64,000 nt of DNA from Ailurus styani (taxonomy: Eukaryota > Chordata > Mammalia > Carnivora > Ailuridae): contig LNAC01000009.1 of NCBI GenBank assembly GCA_002007465.1, positions 2,457,064 through 2,521,063 of the forward strand, in the 5' to 3' direction. Within the stretch, counting starts at the first letter, position 1, and each line of letters opens with the position of its first letter. Shown piece by piece: positions 33,997-56,302 of the stretch. A model generated the notes under the pieces. The model had not been told where the DNA came from and made no database searches. It was given only the letters and a program-made list of their open reading frames with translations. The position numbers and the translations under genes were made by a program.

Positions 33997-35615
33997 AGGC
34001 CTCCGCCCCCACGGCCGCCACCGCTCTGGACCACAAGGCCGGGAGGAAGCTCTCAAGAAGCCCAGCAGGCAGACCCCCACCAGGGAGCCTCCCGCTGGAT
34101 GAAGGGACACGGGGACTTTTGCACAACTGATGCTTTTCCTTAACATTAGTGAGATATATATATATATTATATATATATTATTATTTTTGGTTAGGAAGTG
34201 TGAAGTTTTGTGTGTATGATTTCTGTACAAAAACAAAAGAACACTCCTTGAGTCCCCGCAGCTTCCTCGGCCGCTCTCAAGCCCCAACTCCAAGCCTTCA
34301 TTGCTGCCACTCACTCCTACCCCCTTCAGACTCGATGCCTCTAACGCTGTGAGAGTCCGGTCCTTTCCCGGTGACCTCAGACCCTGGCCTCGCTTCCCAT
34401 TAGGAGAGGCAACGGGCTTCTACTCGCCCACTCCCGCACCCCAAGCCACCCGCCAAAGCCTGAGAACCCCATCTGGGCTCCTGGGTGTGGCTCATGGGGT
34501 TCGGGATGAAAACTAGCCCCACTGGGTCTCCCGAATGCCTTGGTGCTCCCAGCCGAGGGCCATCTGGGGCAAAGAAGTGGGTGCCCAGGCCCAGGCGGCC
34601 CCAGCCCCCGGAGACCCTCAGGAGCGGGGCTCCCAGTGGCCCCGCCAGTTCTCTGGCCAGGCCCGCCTGAGGCCACGCTGCTACGGAGGCTGCCTCCTGG
34701 TCTCCCACCAGGTCCCAGGCTACTGAAGGCCCCAGCCCAGGGCCGGTCAGAACTCAGGCAGAATCCACTGCCCCTTCTGCCAAACACATTCAGCACCTGC
34801 CCCAGCGCTGGGAGCCAGCACCGCTGGGGCCTGGGGCTCGCTCCTCACTCCCCAGCCCTTCCCCTGCCCGCAGAACCCATGGTGCCCAGGCACCCCACCA
34901 GCAGAACTGAGCCGGCCTCTTTTGCCCCACCCCTACCCCCGCCCTGCTGCCCGGAGGACCCCACACGCCTCTCGGTGAGGCGGGAGGTCCCCGCTCCAGC
35001 CGGACCCGCAGCAACGGGCAGCTGCTTCCAGACCAGCACTGGGGACAGCCCGCAGCGGCCCCACTTGGCCCTCCTGAGCCCCTCCTCCCCGCCCCAGGCT
35101 TTACCTTGGGAACCTCCGTGCTGTGTTTCAGAGAAGTGTGAGCTGCAAACGTGTCTTGAAATACCTTGTGGTCCTCCCCCCATGTAACTCCGAATTGCTT
35201 CTCTGGAGACAGGTGGCAGCGAGGAGCCCCCTCCAGAACGAGGCTCTGGGGGAGCAGGGCCGACTCTGCAGGCGTCCCCGAGGGGATGACCTTTCTTCCT
35301 TCCTCCTTCCCTGGGCCTGTTTTTGGATTCGCCTAGCATTTCTGCCTCGAGGCAGAACAGGCCGGATGAGCAGCCCAAGGAAGAGGCACCAGGCCTTCTC
35401 CCCCGCAGTCTGTCCCTGCCAGCCCCGGGAAGGGGGCGGCTGCCCCGAGCTTCCTGAACCCGGCGGACAGGCCACACCTGCCCCTCCGCTCCCTGCTCAC
35501 ATGGCCTGAGCCAGACCCTGGGCAGAGCTCACATCGCGTTGCTTTACCACCTTGGGGCCTGGGTAAATGTCTGTACTTTGGGATGTCACAGAAATACATT
35601 TTTGTGCAAAGTGGA
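33997..35615 (+). other. ZER1: ZER1 3' UTR
   Basis: Non-coding GC-rich sequence follows the TAG stop, with an AT-only tract at about 34152-34183. No AATAAA is seen before the likely end. The variant signal AATACA at 35593-35598, followed by a GT-rich stretch, is the best cleavage candidate. The end point is inferred. Confidence 0.65.
35593..35598 (+). promoter_or_regulatory. ZER1 variant poly(A) signal (AATACA)
   Basis: Non-canonical hexamer AATACA with TTTTTGTG and GTGTCTTTTTTTT downstream, about 1.6 kb after the ZER1 stop. It is the best available 3' end signal; a canonical hexamer was not seen nearby. Confidence 0.5.
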
Positions 35616-36161
35616 AAGAACAGAGTGTCTTTTTTTTGCAGAAGGGATGGGGTCAGGAGAGGGGCTGGAGCCACCTTGGGCACTGGGCCTTGAATGAGGG
35701 GACCTGCAGCGGGGAGGGTGCCTCGGGCCAATTCGTGTGCCCAGCCTGGAGGGCCGGTCAGCTGCAGTCTGGGGACAGGTGGCAGATTGGGCTCTAGTAC
35801 GTGCCTCCTCTCGTTCTCTCCACACCCCCACGCCCAGACGCTGGGATGCAGCTGGCAGCCGGCCCCCCGCCCAGGGTGCTCCAGGCTGACGGTGGAGACG
35901 ATGTTCTGTGTGAGGTGACGACCCGGTGTGCAGTGAGCAGGGAGCACAGAGTGGGCACCTGCCACGGGTTGGTAGGAGTGGAGGGGGTCCCAGGGAGACA
36001 GGAGTTAGCTGGGCAGCCATGCTGCGGCACCTTCGGCATGGAGGTAAGAGGCAACACGGTGTCCCCGAGCAGGCAGGGAGCCCTCTCCTGAAAGGAGACA
36101 TGTGAGCTGAGTCCAGCAAAAGGCAAGGCAGCCCAGGGCGGGGCGGGGGGGGGGGCGTGCA

Positions 36162-36335
36162 GCGCTTGGGGGGCTCACTCAGGTAAGCATCTGACTCTTG
36201 ATTTCAGCTCAGGTCATGATCTCAGGGTCATGGGATTGAGCCCCGGGTTGGGCTCCCCACTTGGCTGGGATTCTTTCTCTCCACCCCTCCTCTAAACTAA
36301 ATAAATAAATCTTAACAACAACAACAACAAAAAAA
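36162..36335 (+). mobile_element. CAN-SINE
   Basis: Diverged sense copy ending AATAAATAAATC, then an ACA/A-run. Confidence 0.87.
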
Positions 36336-36819
36336 AAAAAACAGACAGGGCTGCCAGGCCTGGCCGTGGGAGCCACGGAAAGATCATGAAAAGAGCACCG
36401 CGGACAGAAGGCCCTGCTAGAGGGGCCTCGCAGGGAGAGCCGGGAAGCCGGCCCTGCAGCCGCAGCGGAGCGAAGGAACAAGAGCACGAGCAGGGGGACT
36501 TGGAGAAGCAGCTGCGTGTCCGGCTTTGTCCTGACGGAACTGCCCACAGTGCCCTCCGTGCTCCTGAGGTACCAGCAAGGCTGCACCCAACTGAGGAGAG
36601 CTGTTCCCCAAAGAACAGTCTAGGTGCTGGTGGCCAATCAAAGGGGGTCATTCCGCCACACATGCCAGGCAGGTGTGTGGCCCGTGCCCAGAGACAAAGA
36701 CTCGCTCCTTGACCAAACTCTATTCAGGCTCCCCTGAGCCCTCTTCTCAACTACGCCTCAACCTGGGCCTATAGGAGCCCCACTACAGGATCTCACCACC
36801 AGTGACTTTGTNTGTGTTT

Positions 36820-37022
36820 TTTTTTTTTAAGATTTTATTTATTCATTTGACACAGAGAGAGAGATTACAAGTAGGCAGAGAGGCAGGCAGAGAGAGAGGA
36901 GAGAGGAGGAAGCAGGCTCCCTGCCGAGCAGAGAGCCCGATGCGGGCCTCGATCCCAGGACCCTGGGATCATGACCTGAGCCGAAGGCAGCGGCTTTAAC
37001 CCACTGAACCACCCAGGCGCCC
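36820..37022 (-). mobile_element. CAN-SINE
   Basis: Young-looking - strand copy with an N at 36812 just before its T-run. Confidence 0.92.
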
Positions 37023-37579
37023 ACTAAGGTAGTTTCTAACAGCTCAAGGTCGCAGCCCTAGGATGACCCCAGTCCCCCCTTAAAGGGCCTGCCTGAGAAG
37101 GCTCAAAGCTGCGGAAAGAACTTACTGTTTGTTTTAGCCACCACCTGACCAGGGCCCCCCAGCACCATGCTGTCTTCGAGGATTTGCTAAAAAGGGTTTA
37201 CAGTTGGGAATCCTTCCTCTGTCCCTTTGAAATGTATTTGTGTCTTCTACATCTCAGGAGACCTGAAAGCCATTCCTTCAAAGGGCAGTGCTCCGGAAGG
37301 ATCAGACCTCCATCTCCCAGTCCCTGTGGGAGGTCAGGCACCTAACTCCAGCTATCGGGCAGCCAGGCAGCCGTATACACAGCTGGCCTCCTCAGCATTT
37401 ACACGGACCAACCCTTTATAACTTCTCACTTCCCTGAGTCTGTTCAAGCCACTGCTGTTCCCTCTCTCCACTCCCTCCTGCTTCCTTTAGAACACCCAGT
37501 CACCTCTGTACAAATGAGAATTGCATTCAATTTACACTGCAATAGCATGTTACTGACGAAAATCTGTCCTTACCACTTT

Positions 37580-37860
37580 TTTTTTTTAAAGATTTTTTAT
37601 TTTTTTATTTATTTCACAGAGGGAGAGAGATCATGAGGAGGCAGAGAGGCAGGCAGAGAGAGNTAAAGATTTTTTATTTTTTTATTTATTTCACAGAGGG
37701 AGAGAGATCACGAGGAGGCAGAGAGGCAGGCAGAGAGAGAGAGGGGGAAGCAGGCTCCCCACTGAGCAGGGAGCCCGATGCGGGCCTCGATCCCAGGACC
37801 CTGAGATCATGACCTGAGCCGAAAGCAGAGGCATTAACCCACTGAGCCACCCAGGCGCCC
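37580..37860 (-). mobile_element. CAN-SINE with N-joined duplication
   Basis: Flanked by ctgtccttaccacttt on both sides. The tail segment occurs twice (37587-37662 and 37664-37739) around N at 37663. Confidence 0.9.
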
Positions 37861-39179
37861 TGTCCTTACCACTTTAACTAGTGTTTGACTCTATCTTTCA
37901 CACCAGCACAGGGCCTGACTCATGGAACCTTTGGGATGATTTAAGTGTTTCCATTCAGCACATGAAGTCACCCATTGCAGTAGCCAAGATTGAGCTGCAA
38001 GTGACAGTCACTCAACTCAAATACCCACTCAGGCTAGTCAAAGGTGGGAGGGAATTCATTAACAGAACCTAGAGGTTAATATCAGCTTCAGGAATAGCTG
38101 GATCTAGCGGCCCAGATAACATTGTGAAGACTCTCTCACTCCCTCTTCCAGTGTTGCTTATCTCTATGACTCCATAAGTTGGCTTCATTCTCTCCTGCCA
38201 GTCTCTCTCCACGTAGTGTTGCCCATACGGTCTATTCCTTATGCTTGAGCTGGGAAAGAATGCCCCTTTCTCTCTCAGCATTTACACAGTACTCTTATAG
38301 ACTAATTCTGATTGGCCCTGCTGAGTCACATGTCCACCACCCAGGACCAATCACTGGAGACACTGATATAGGGACCCAGGTTTGGCCCTGTGAAGTCACA
38401 TGACCACATCTTTCTCCTGCCACCATGTGGAGTGAGGAACCCAGTTCCTCCAGAACCACATGGGATGGGGAAGAGCCAGTTCCCCAACAGAAAAGGGGAT
38501 GCTGAGCTGACGAAACAACAGATGCCAGAAGAGTGTACTGGAGGGGCCCGAGGGGCCGATCTCTCGGAGAAAGAAGGTGGATGTTGGTATCAGAGGGAAG
38601 TGTGGGTGGAAAGGCAGGGCTGCATGGGGAGTGCCCTGGGGACACAGTTAAAGGAGTGAGAACAGTGAATGATGATGAGGTTTCATTTTAGAATATCCCA
38701 AAGCCTCGGGTTGGGCAAGTCCTTCTGGCAGGGTGAGGTGTTGGCTTGTAGCGGGGGAGATGACAGTCCCTGCTAGACGCTGACTGTACTTGCCTTATTT
38801 AATCCTCCCAACCACCCTGGCAGGGGGATGCTAGCATCGGTCTTCACTATATAGACAGAAAACAGAGCTCAGAGTGGTTCAGTAACTTGCCCAAGCTCAC
38901 ACAGGTAGGAAGGGGCAGTGCTGGTATTTCGGACTCTGACTCCACTTGGGCCCCTCGTACCCAGGATCTGCACCAGGGACGACAACTTTGCTCTCATCCT
39001 GTTCGCAGTATCTAAAAATGAATAGCGAGGAGGTAAGGGTGTCACCACGGAGCAACCGAGGGCGAGTCCTGCCTTCCTAGAAACCTCAGGCATCAGACCC
39101 TAGAAGCCGGCACAAGTCCACAACCTGGAGTCACACCAAACACCTCGAACATGGAAGGGCTGGGGGAATTGTACGCATG

Positions 39180-39630
39180 CGCGAGGCCGTGGGGTTGCGG
39201 AGGGCTGGGTGGGAGCCCAAGGGGGCGGGGTCGAGACTCGCGCCGGCTCCTCGGCTTTCGAAAGTTACCTGGCCGGTGGGGGCTGGGCTTGGGGGAGTTA
39301 CCAGCTGCGCGCGCGCCGGCCCCGCCCTCAGCCTCTTCAGGCACCTGTTGGCTCGAGGGCCTACTCGGCCGCAGCTGCTACCCAATAGGCAGCCTCCCCG
39401 ACCCAGTCAGGTCCCGCCCACCTCCCAGATCCGCCAATCCGCGGGTGGCCGCGGCCCCTCTCCCTCGAAGGGCCCGCCCCTCCCGGCGCTTCTTCCGGGT
39501 GGGGCCCCGGGCCGAGGAGATGGCGCCGTGGGCGCTCCTCAGCTCTGGGGTCCTGGTGCGGACCGGGCACACTGTGCTGACCTGGGGGATCACGCTGGTG
39601 CTCTTCCTGCACGATACCGGTGAGCCGGAC
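39180..39630 (+). promoter_or_regulatory. ZDHHC12 CpG-island promoter with two CCAAT boxes
   Basis: CpG-rich region ending in exon 1. CCAAT boxes lie at 39382-39386 and 39434-39438, about 138 and 86 bp before the ATG. GC boxes of GGGCGG/CCGCCC type and an inverted ETS-like CTTCCGG (39492-39498) are also present. No TATA. Paired NF-Y sites suit a strong, possibly bidirectional promoter; a divergent non-coding transcript is known for the human gene, but none can be proved here. Confidence 0.65.
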
Positions 39631-42561
39631 CCCGCGCGACCCCGGACCCACCCAATCCCGCGTGGTTGCCCAGATGTTTGGGTCTCACCGGGTCTCCTGC
39701 TGAATCCCCCAAAATCCTGGGATTCACCCCATTTCCGCCAGCTCCTGAACCTCTTTCCCATCTATCATTCCAAGAGCCACCTGCCTTCTGCCTAATACCC
39801 AGTTGATCCCTAATTAATCCCAGCATCTTCCTGATCCCTGCCAGATGCCCTGGGCATCCCAGGACCCATCCGCTGCCCACCAGATCCGACGACCGACCTG
39901 AGCCCCCATCTCCCCTGATCCCGGGACCCACCCGGTCCTTCCCAGGAATTGACTCCCAACCGCCCCTCCGTAAAATTCCGAGGATCAAGTAGATCAAGGA
40001 CTGGCACCCCGCCCGTTTCCGTGGCCACCAGCTGCCCAAGTCCAGGCTCCTCACCCTCTGGGGCAAGAAAACACCCAAGGGGACTGTCCCGCCCCCCATT
40101 TCCCAGTCCTCACTTCTTGCCCTGAGGTCCTCATCCACCCCACTGTCCCCGCCCCACTAACATCCTTCTCCTCTTTACCTGCCAGGCTGCCTCCAACCCA
40201 AGTTCTCACCCCCCCCCCCCCNAGTGCAGCCCCACTTCCCCGTCCTTGCTGCAGCCTCAGCCCCCGGACTGGGGTGTTGTCACTTTCCTCCCAAGACCTC
40301 CTCAAGCCTCCTCCACGGTCTTCACCCTTAAGCCAGAAACCTGCTCAGTGTCCCCATCAAAAAGGAGCCCCCCAACCCACCTTTCCTTCTCTGCTCCTTT
40401 TCACAACCAAGGGGCCCCAGAGCTGTCCACACTCTGTCATCTAACTGTCCGATGCGCCTCACTCCTCACCCCTGCTCCCCCCAAAATCCTCATTCACCCC
40501 CATGAGTTGGACCGTCCCTGGAGAGCCCCTCCTCTGTCTCTATCTCATGGGCATATCAGACCTGGCTGGTCCCCCCATCAGGGAGCCGAAGGCAGGGACC
40601 CCTCCTCCCTCTCCCACACATCTAGTCAAGTCGGGCCCCTTCACCCCTTTCCCCCTTATCTGTCCATCCGTTTGTCTCCACTCTTCCTGCCAGTGCCCTT
40701 GTCCGGCTACCCTCCTCTCCCTCCTGGATAAGCTCTCTGCCTGCAGGCTTCCTCCGGCTCCCCCATCCATCTTTTTCTCCAGTAGGAAGGTTTTCAGAAA
40801 CACATCTGACCCTATAAGCTTCCATGGCTCCCTATTGCCCTTTGCCCTCCAGATAAAAGGCAGACGAACTGCCTTTCTCTTTCTTTTCCTCCTGGGCCCA
40901 AACTTCCCCCTCCCGTACCCTATGCAGTGGCCACACTTGCAGACTTGATCACTCATTAAACCCCATCTCCAGGCCTTTGCTCAGCCAGGGACAGACTCCC
41001 CACCTTCAGCTACACCCCTCCCCCCCTCCCCACCGAACACACAGCCTCCTCCTGTTCGGCCCCGGATCCAGCCTCACTCTCCTTCTCCGGCCTCTCCAGC
41101 GCTGCGGCAGTGGGAAGAGCAGGGGGAGCTGCTCCTGCCCCTAACCTTCCTGCTTCTCGTGCTGGGCTCCCTGCTGCTCTACCTGGCTGTATCGCTTATG
41201 GACCCGGGCTATGTGAATGTCCAGCCCCAGGTAACCAGGGGGCCCCTGGGGCCCCGAACCCTTTCTCCCACCAACAGGACATGCGAGGCCCCTGGGACGG
41301 TCTCATGCCAGGATCTGTGCAGAGCGCTTTGCTGGGGGCACCTCAGTGAATCCTCTTACAGCCCTAGAACCCCCGTCCTACAATGAGGAAATCCCCAAGG
41401 CCCAGCGAGGGGAAACAACTGGTAGAGGTCACACGGCTTCGTTTCACTTGGCCCAGAGCATTCTGCCCCACCTGACGCCCTCCAAGACCCCAGGGATGGC
41501 CCCCCAACCGCGCAGACCCAGAGCTGAGCAAGCCCCTAAGGGAAACGCCCATCTGTACGATCTGCCTCCCAAGGGGACCCGAGCTTATACCCCCTCTCCC
41601 ACTTTCAGGAGGAGGTGAAGGAGGAGCAGACGGCCATGGTTCCTCAAGCCATCCCCCTTCGGCGCTGCAGATACTGCCTGGTGCTGGTGGGTGACCAGGG
41701 ACCTCCACAGGAGGGCGCGGGGGCAAGGTGGAGACTCCCTGCCCTCCTGCCCGCGTGCCTTGGCCTTCCCCCTCCAGGAAGGCCTCCCTGATTGAGGCCC
41801 CAGCCTCCTGACCTCATCACTCCCCTCAGTCCTGGGCCCAGAGGGGAGCTGGCCTTGAGCCCGCCTCCCTCCCTGCCCACAGCAGCCCCTGCGGGCCCGG
41901 CACTGCCTCGAGTGCCGGCGCTGTGTGCGCCGCTACGACCACCACTGCCCCTGGATAGAGAACTGCGTGGGCGAGCGCAACCACCCGCTCTTCGTGGCCT
42001 ACCTGGCGCTGCAGCTGCTGGTGCTCCTGTGGGGCCTCTACCTGGCCTGGTGAGTTCCCCCGCGGCCCTGGCGACGGGGGAGGGCCACGGCATGTGCCCG
42101 CAAGCTGGAGGGAGCCGGGACTCTCTCTCCGGGGCCTCGGACCTCCTCCTGACCGGTCTGCCCAGCGGGGCTCCCTGGGGCACCCCTGCCCTCCCGCAGC
42201 CTTACTCTCCGTCTCTGTCCTGCCCTGCAGGTCCGGCCTCCGTTTCTTCCAGCCTTGGGGGCTGTGGCTGCGGTCCAGCGGGCTGCTGTTTGCCACCTTC
42301 CTGCTGCTCTCCGTCTTCTCTTTGGTGGCCAGCCTGCTCCTCGCCTCGCACCTCTACCTGGTGGCCAGCAACACCACCACCTGGGAGTTCATCTCCTCGC
42401 ACCGCATTGCCTACCTCCGCCAGCGCCCCAGCAACCCCTTCGACCGCGGCCTGACCCGCAACCTGGCCCACTTCTTCTGCGGATGGCCCTCAGGGTCCTG
42501 GGAGACCCTCTGGGCCGAGGGAGAGGAGGAGGAGGAGGAGGGCAGGAGCCAGGCTGTTTAG
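39520..42561 (+). CDS. ZDHHC12: ZDHHC12, DHHC-type palmitoyltransferase (5 exons, 268 aa)
   Basis: Protein S-acyltransferase of Golgi/ER membranes that transfers palmitate to cysteines. Exons: 39520-39619, 41100-41230, 41609-41686, 41883-42049, 42231-42561. They sum to 807 nt in consistent phase. The 268-aa product matches the human gene closely (267 aa as I recall). Features: TM1 about 10-31, TM2 about 46-68, a zinc-finger/DHHC cysteine-rich domain starting C97-x2-C100 with the catalytic DHHC at 122-125 followed by PW, TM3 about 140-158, TM4 about 177-200, and the family TTxE motif at 208-211. The C terminus is acidic (glutamate run). The start has G at -3 and +4. It lies about 3.9 kb downstream of ZER1 on the same strand and converges on PKN3. 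Confidence 0.97.
40203..40222. other. C-run ending in N
   Basis: Poly-C run in ZDHHC12 intron 1, ending in an unresolved base at 40222; probably homopolymer uncertainty. Confidence 0.7.
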
Positions 42562-42851
42562 GGTCGCTGGAGGCAAGGCCACCATCTTGTGCCTGAAAAT
42601 CAGAGGGGGTGCACCCCGCTGGGGTCGGCCCTCCGAGGGCCCTGAGGGCCTTTGCTCCTGCCCGCTCCTCCGAGGCCTCAGAGCAGAGCTGAACGACAGA
42701 ACCCCTGTCTCGAGGGGCAGTTCTGCCCTGCAAAGGAAGAAGGGGAGGCAGAGGACCTGTGGGGGGCTCGGGGTCCAGAGACCTGAGCTTCGGAGACCTC
42801 CACCCCGCTCCCCACACCAGGATCCCTCTAGTGAGTGCACAGTTTTATAAA

Positions 42852-42857
42852 TTTAAT
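42852..42857 (-). promoter_or_regulatory. PKN3 poly(A) signal (ATTAAA, minus strand)
   Basis: On the - strand the sequence reads ATTAAATTTATAAAACTGTG. It sits 220 nt after the PKN3 stop and within about 30 bp of the opposing ZDHHC12 signal. Confidence 0.6.
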
Positions 42858-42878
42858 AATCCATAAAGCAAGTCAAGT

Positions 42879-42884
42879 ATTAAA
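42879..42884 (+). promoter_or_regulatory. ZDHHC12 poly(A) signal (ATTAAA)
   Basis: ATTAAA followed by an A-run, then CTGCTCCTTGCTGTG, which is T/G-containing as a downstream element should be. It lies 318 nt after the stop codon. Confidence 0.6.
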
Positions 42885-43076
42885 AAACCAAACTGCTCCT
42901 TGCTGTGCCGCCCTTTCTGGTTCAGATCTCCCGGTGGGGGGCGGGGGGGAGTCCCCCACAGCAGCCCCGCCGCTGCCACATCAAGGCCCAAGACCCCACA
43001 GATAACCCGGGGAGGCCCAGGCGTCCAGGGCAGGGCATGCAGCTGGGCAGACGAGGCGGACGCGCCGGAGAGGCCC

Positions 43077-53680
<10,604 letters not shown>

Positions 53681-54379
53681 GGCGCCGCTCCGGCCGCTCG
53701 GCCCCTCCTCTCGACCACTGCGGTTCCGGAAGCCCCGGCCCCTCCGCCAGGACTTTCAAACTTGAAACTTCCCGGGAAGCGGAGCCGGAGCCGCGGGATC
53801 GGGCGCCCCCTCCCGAGGTCCGCTGGCCCTCGCGGGACCCGGGATCAGCGCCGCCTCTCGGCCGCGAGCGGTCAGCGCCCGGGACCCGACTCCTCAACCC
53901 CGGCCCCCGCTCCTCCCCCGCCCGCTCCCACGTTCCGCGGACTCTGGGGCCCAGCGCCCCTTTCCCGAGGCCGCAGTTCCCGCTCGGTGTGACGCTGACC
54001 CCCGCCCCGAGAGAGAAGGGCAGGAAGGGACATCATTTCGCGGGCCCGGGTTCTCTAGCTGCCCAGAGGGGTGGCCGGGCGGCGATAGCGCCCCCTGCCG
54101 GCCGCGGGGCCCTGCGTGTGCGGCCCGCCGGCTCCCGGCTGGCTCAGCCCCTTCCCCCGAGCCCCGCCACCGCCTGGTTGCCGCCCCTAAAGTTTCTTTC
54201 GTCTTAGATCCTTGGTTTCAAACGGGCTAATCCTAAACCTGTCGCCCCACGAAGTCTTGGCCCTGTCTAGAGTCACTACTCTAAGAACGTATGCGTCTCA
54301 AAAAAGTAAAGCTTCATCCAAATCATGCCAAATTACAAACGACAGATGAAGATGACAGATGTATAAACCAAACATCTCG

Positions 54380-54579
54380 GGCGCCTGGGTGGCTCAGTGG
54401 GTTAAAGCCTCTGCCTTCGGCTCAGGTCATGATCCCAGGGTCCTCTGATCGAGGCCCACATCGGGCTCTCTGCTCGGCAGGGAGCCTGCTTCCTCCTCTC
54501 TCTCTGATTGCCTCTCTGCCTACTTGTAATCTCTCTCTGTGTCAAATGAATAAATAAAATCTTTTAAAAATAAATAAAT
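54380..54579 (+). mobile_element. CAN-SINE with target duplication
   Basis: Flanked by aaaccaaacatctcgg (54365-54380 and 54580-54595). Confidence 0.93.
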
Positions 54580-54595
54580 AAACCAAACATCTCGG

Positions 54596-54776
54596 GGCGC
54601 CTGGGTGGCTCACATGGCTAAGCGTTTGCCTTTGACTCAGGTCATGATCCCAGGATCCTGGGATCAAGCCCCACACTGGGCTCCCTGCTCAGAGGGGAGT
54701 CTGCTTCTCCCTCTCCCCCTGCTTGCGCTAATGAATAAATATAATCTTAAATAAATGAATAAATAAATAAATAAAA
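54596..54776 (+). mobile_element. Older CAN-SINE adjoining the previous one
   Basis: Diverged sense copy starting right at the younger SINE's second target copy. Confidence 0.87.
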
Positions 54777-55757
54777 AACAAACTTAGCTCAACCAAAGTG
54801 GCACTTTGTGGGTCAACCAGAGCCACCATTCTTCCCTTGCCCTAAAGAACCCATCCAAACAGAAGACACATTCACATCTTGGGAAATAGGCACAATTTCA
54901 GGAAAGCCAACCGGTGGGCCCTGACTGACCTGGCAGTGGCTTGCCTGTGTAGAAACTCTACGATCCTGTGCTAACCAGCACTGTGTGCCAGGACTACCTC
55001 ACTGGAAGGAGCCTGGTCCAAGGGGTTGGGAGTAGGGGTCAAACATTGACGGTGCCTGGTTTGCTGACTTGGAATAGGCGCCCTCCAGGGCTTTTACAGA
55101 AGAAAAAATCAGTTCTTTGCTCTCACCACCTCCCCCACAACAGAGTGGAGAACGTGATACTGACAAGCCATGGACAATCCTGGGTTGTCCTGCAATGGGA
55201 AATCAACCAAATGACACCAACATATGCAAAGGCAACTTGCTTGAGTGGGGGGGCATGCCTCCCCCACTTCATAATCAGAGGCAAGTGGAGACACTTTTAC
55301 ACATGGGCACATCAGAGTTACCAACAGCTTAGACAACAGCACGTAGTAGGCTCCTTTAAATGGGTTATTATCAAGTTGTGCCGAGGTGAATGTTAAGGAT
55401 AATTTAGAAGCAAAAAGACTATCAGTTTCTGACTGTAGGTCATAGGTTTGAGGAAAAGTACAACATAGGACTGAGGGAAAGCAAAGCTCCTCTTTTCAGC
55501 AGGTGTCTATCTCCCATCTTGGGAATCATTTATCGACTCTTACAGCCAAGAACACTGAATTATGTGAACGAACTCAAAATGATTTTCCAAGTTTGCCATG
55601 TATTTCACTGCCTCACTGGTCAATAAAGGAGGTCAGAAGTAGCAGAATCCATGAACCCCAGGATGGACAAATCCACAAGGAAACCAAATCCTAGTCTGAT
55701 GGAGGACTCTGACCAGATAGCTTCATCCTGATGGTACTTTATAAAACTGTAATTCTT

Positions 55758-55940
55758 GGGCGCTTGGGTGGCTCAGTTGGTTAAGCAACTGCCTTCAGCT
55801 CAGGTCATGATCCCGGAGTTGAGAGATCGAGTCCCACATCCGGCTCCCAGCTTCATGGGGAGTCTGCTTCTCCCTCTGACCTTCTCTCCTCTCATGCCCT
55901 CTCTCACTCTTTCAAATAAACAAAATCTTAAAAAAAAAAA
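55758..55940 (+). mobile_element. CAN-SINE with target duplication
   Basis: Flanked by ctgtaattctt on both sides. Confidence 0.92.
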
Positions 55941-56098
55941 CTGTAATTCTTAAGAAAATTGAAGTTCACACATTCAATATCCAGTGGATAGTGAATGGTG
56001 CAAACAACTCTCCAGTTAATTGACTGTTAAAACTACATAAACATCAACCAAAAGAAATGTAAAACTTCCTAGCAGGGTACATTAAAAACATTTAGCAG

Positions 56099-56302
56099 GG
56101 CGCCTGGGTGGCTCAGTGGGTTAAAGCCTCTACTTTCGGCTCAGGTCATGATCTGAGCGTCCTGGGATCGAGGCCCGCATCGGGCTCTCTGCTCAGCAGG
56201 GAGCCTGCTTCCTCCTCTCCCTGTCTCTCTGCCTACTTGTAATCTCTGTGTGTCAAATAATAAATAAAATCTTAAAAAAAATAAAATACAATAAAAAATA
56301 AA
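56099..56302 (+). mobile_element. CAN-SINE with target duplication
   Basis: Flanked by aaaaacatttagca on both sides. Confidence 0.93.

Larger units (their letters stand above)
35616..39150. other. ZER1-ZDHHC12 intergenic region
   Basis: Holds CAN-SINEs at 36162-36335, 36820-37022 and 37580-37860, a MIR-like fragment at about 38800-38935, and about 37960-38480, which resembles an ancient interspersed repeat I cannot name. No gene is supported. Confidence 0.65.
42562..42905 (+). other. ZDHHC12: ZDHHC12 3' UTR
   Basis: Short non-coding tail after the TAG. ATTAAA at 42879-42884 is the best + strand poly(A) signal; cleavage about 15-25 nt later would end the transcript near 42900. This runs past the PKN3 end signal on the other strand. 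Confidence 0.6.
42835..43076 (-). other. PKN3: PKN3 3' UTR
   Basis: Short tail after the TGA at 43077-43079. The - strand ATTAAA at 42852-42857 is the likely poly(A) signal, so cleavage would fall near 42835 and the UTR is only about 240 nt. It overlaps the end of the ZDHHC12 UTR. Confidence 0.6.
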
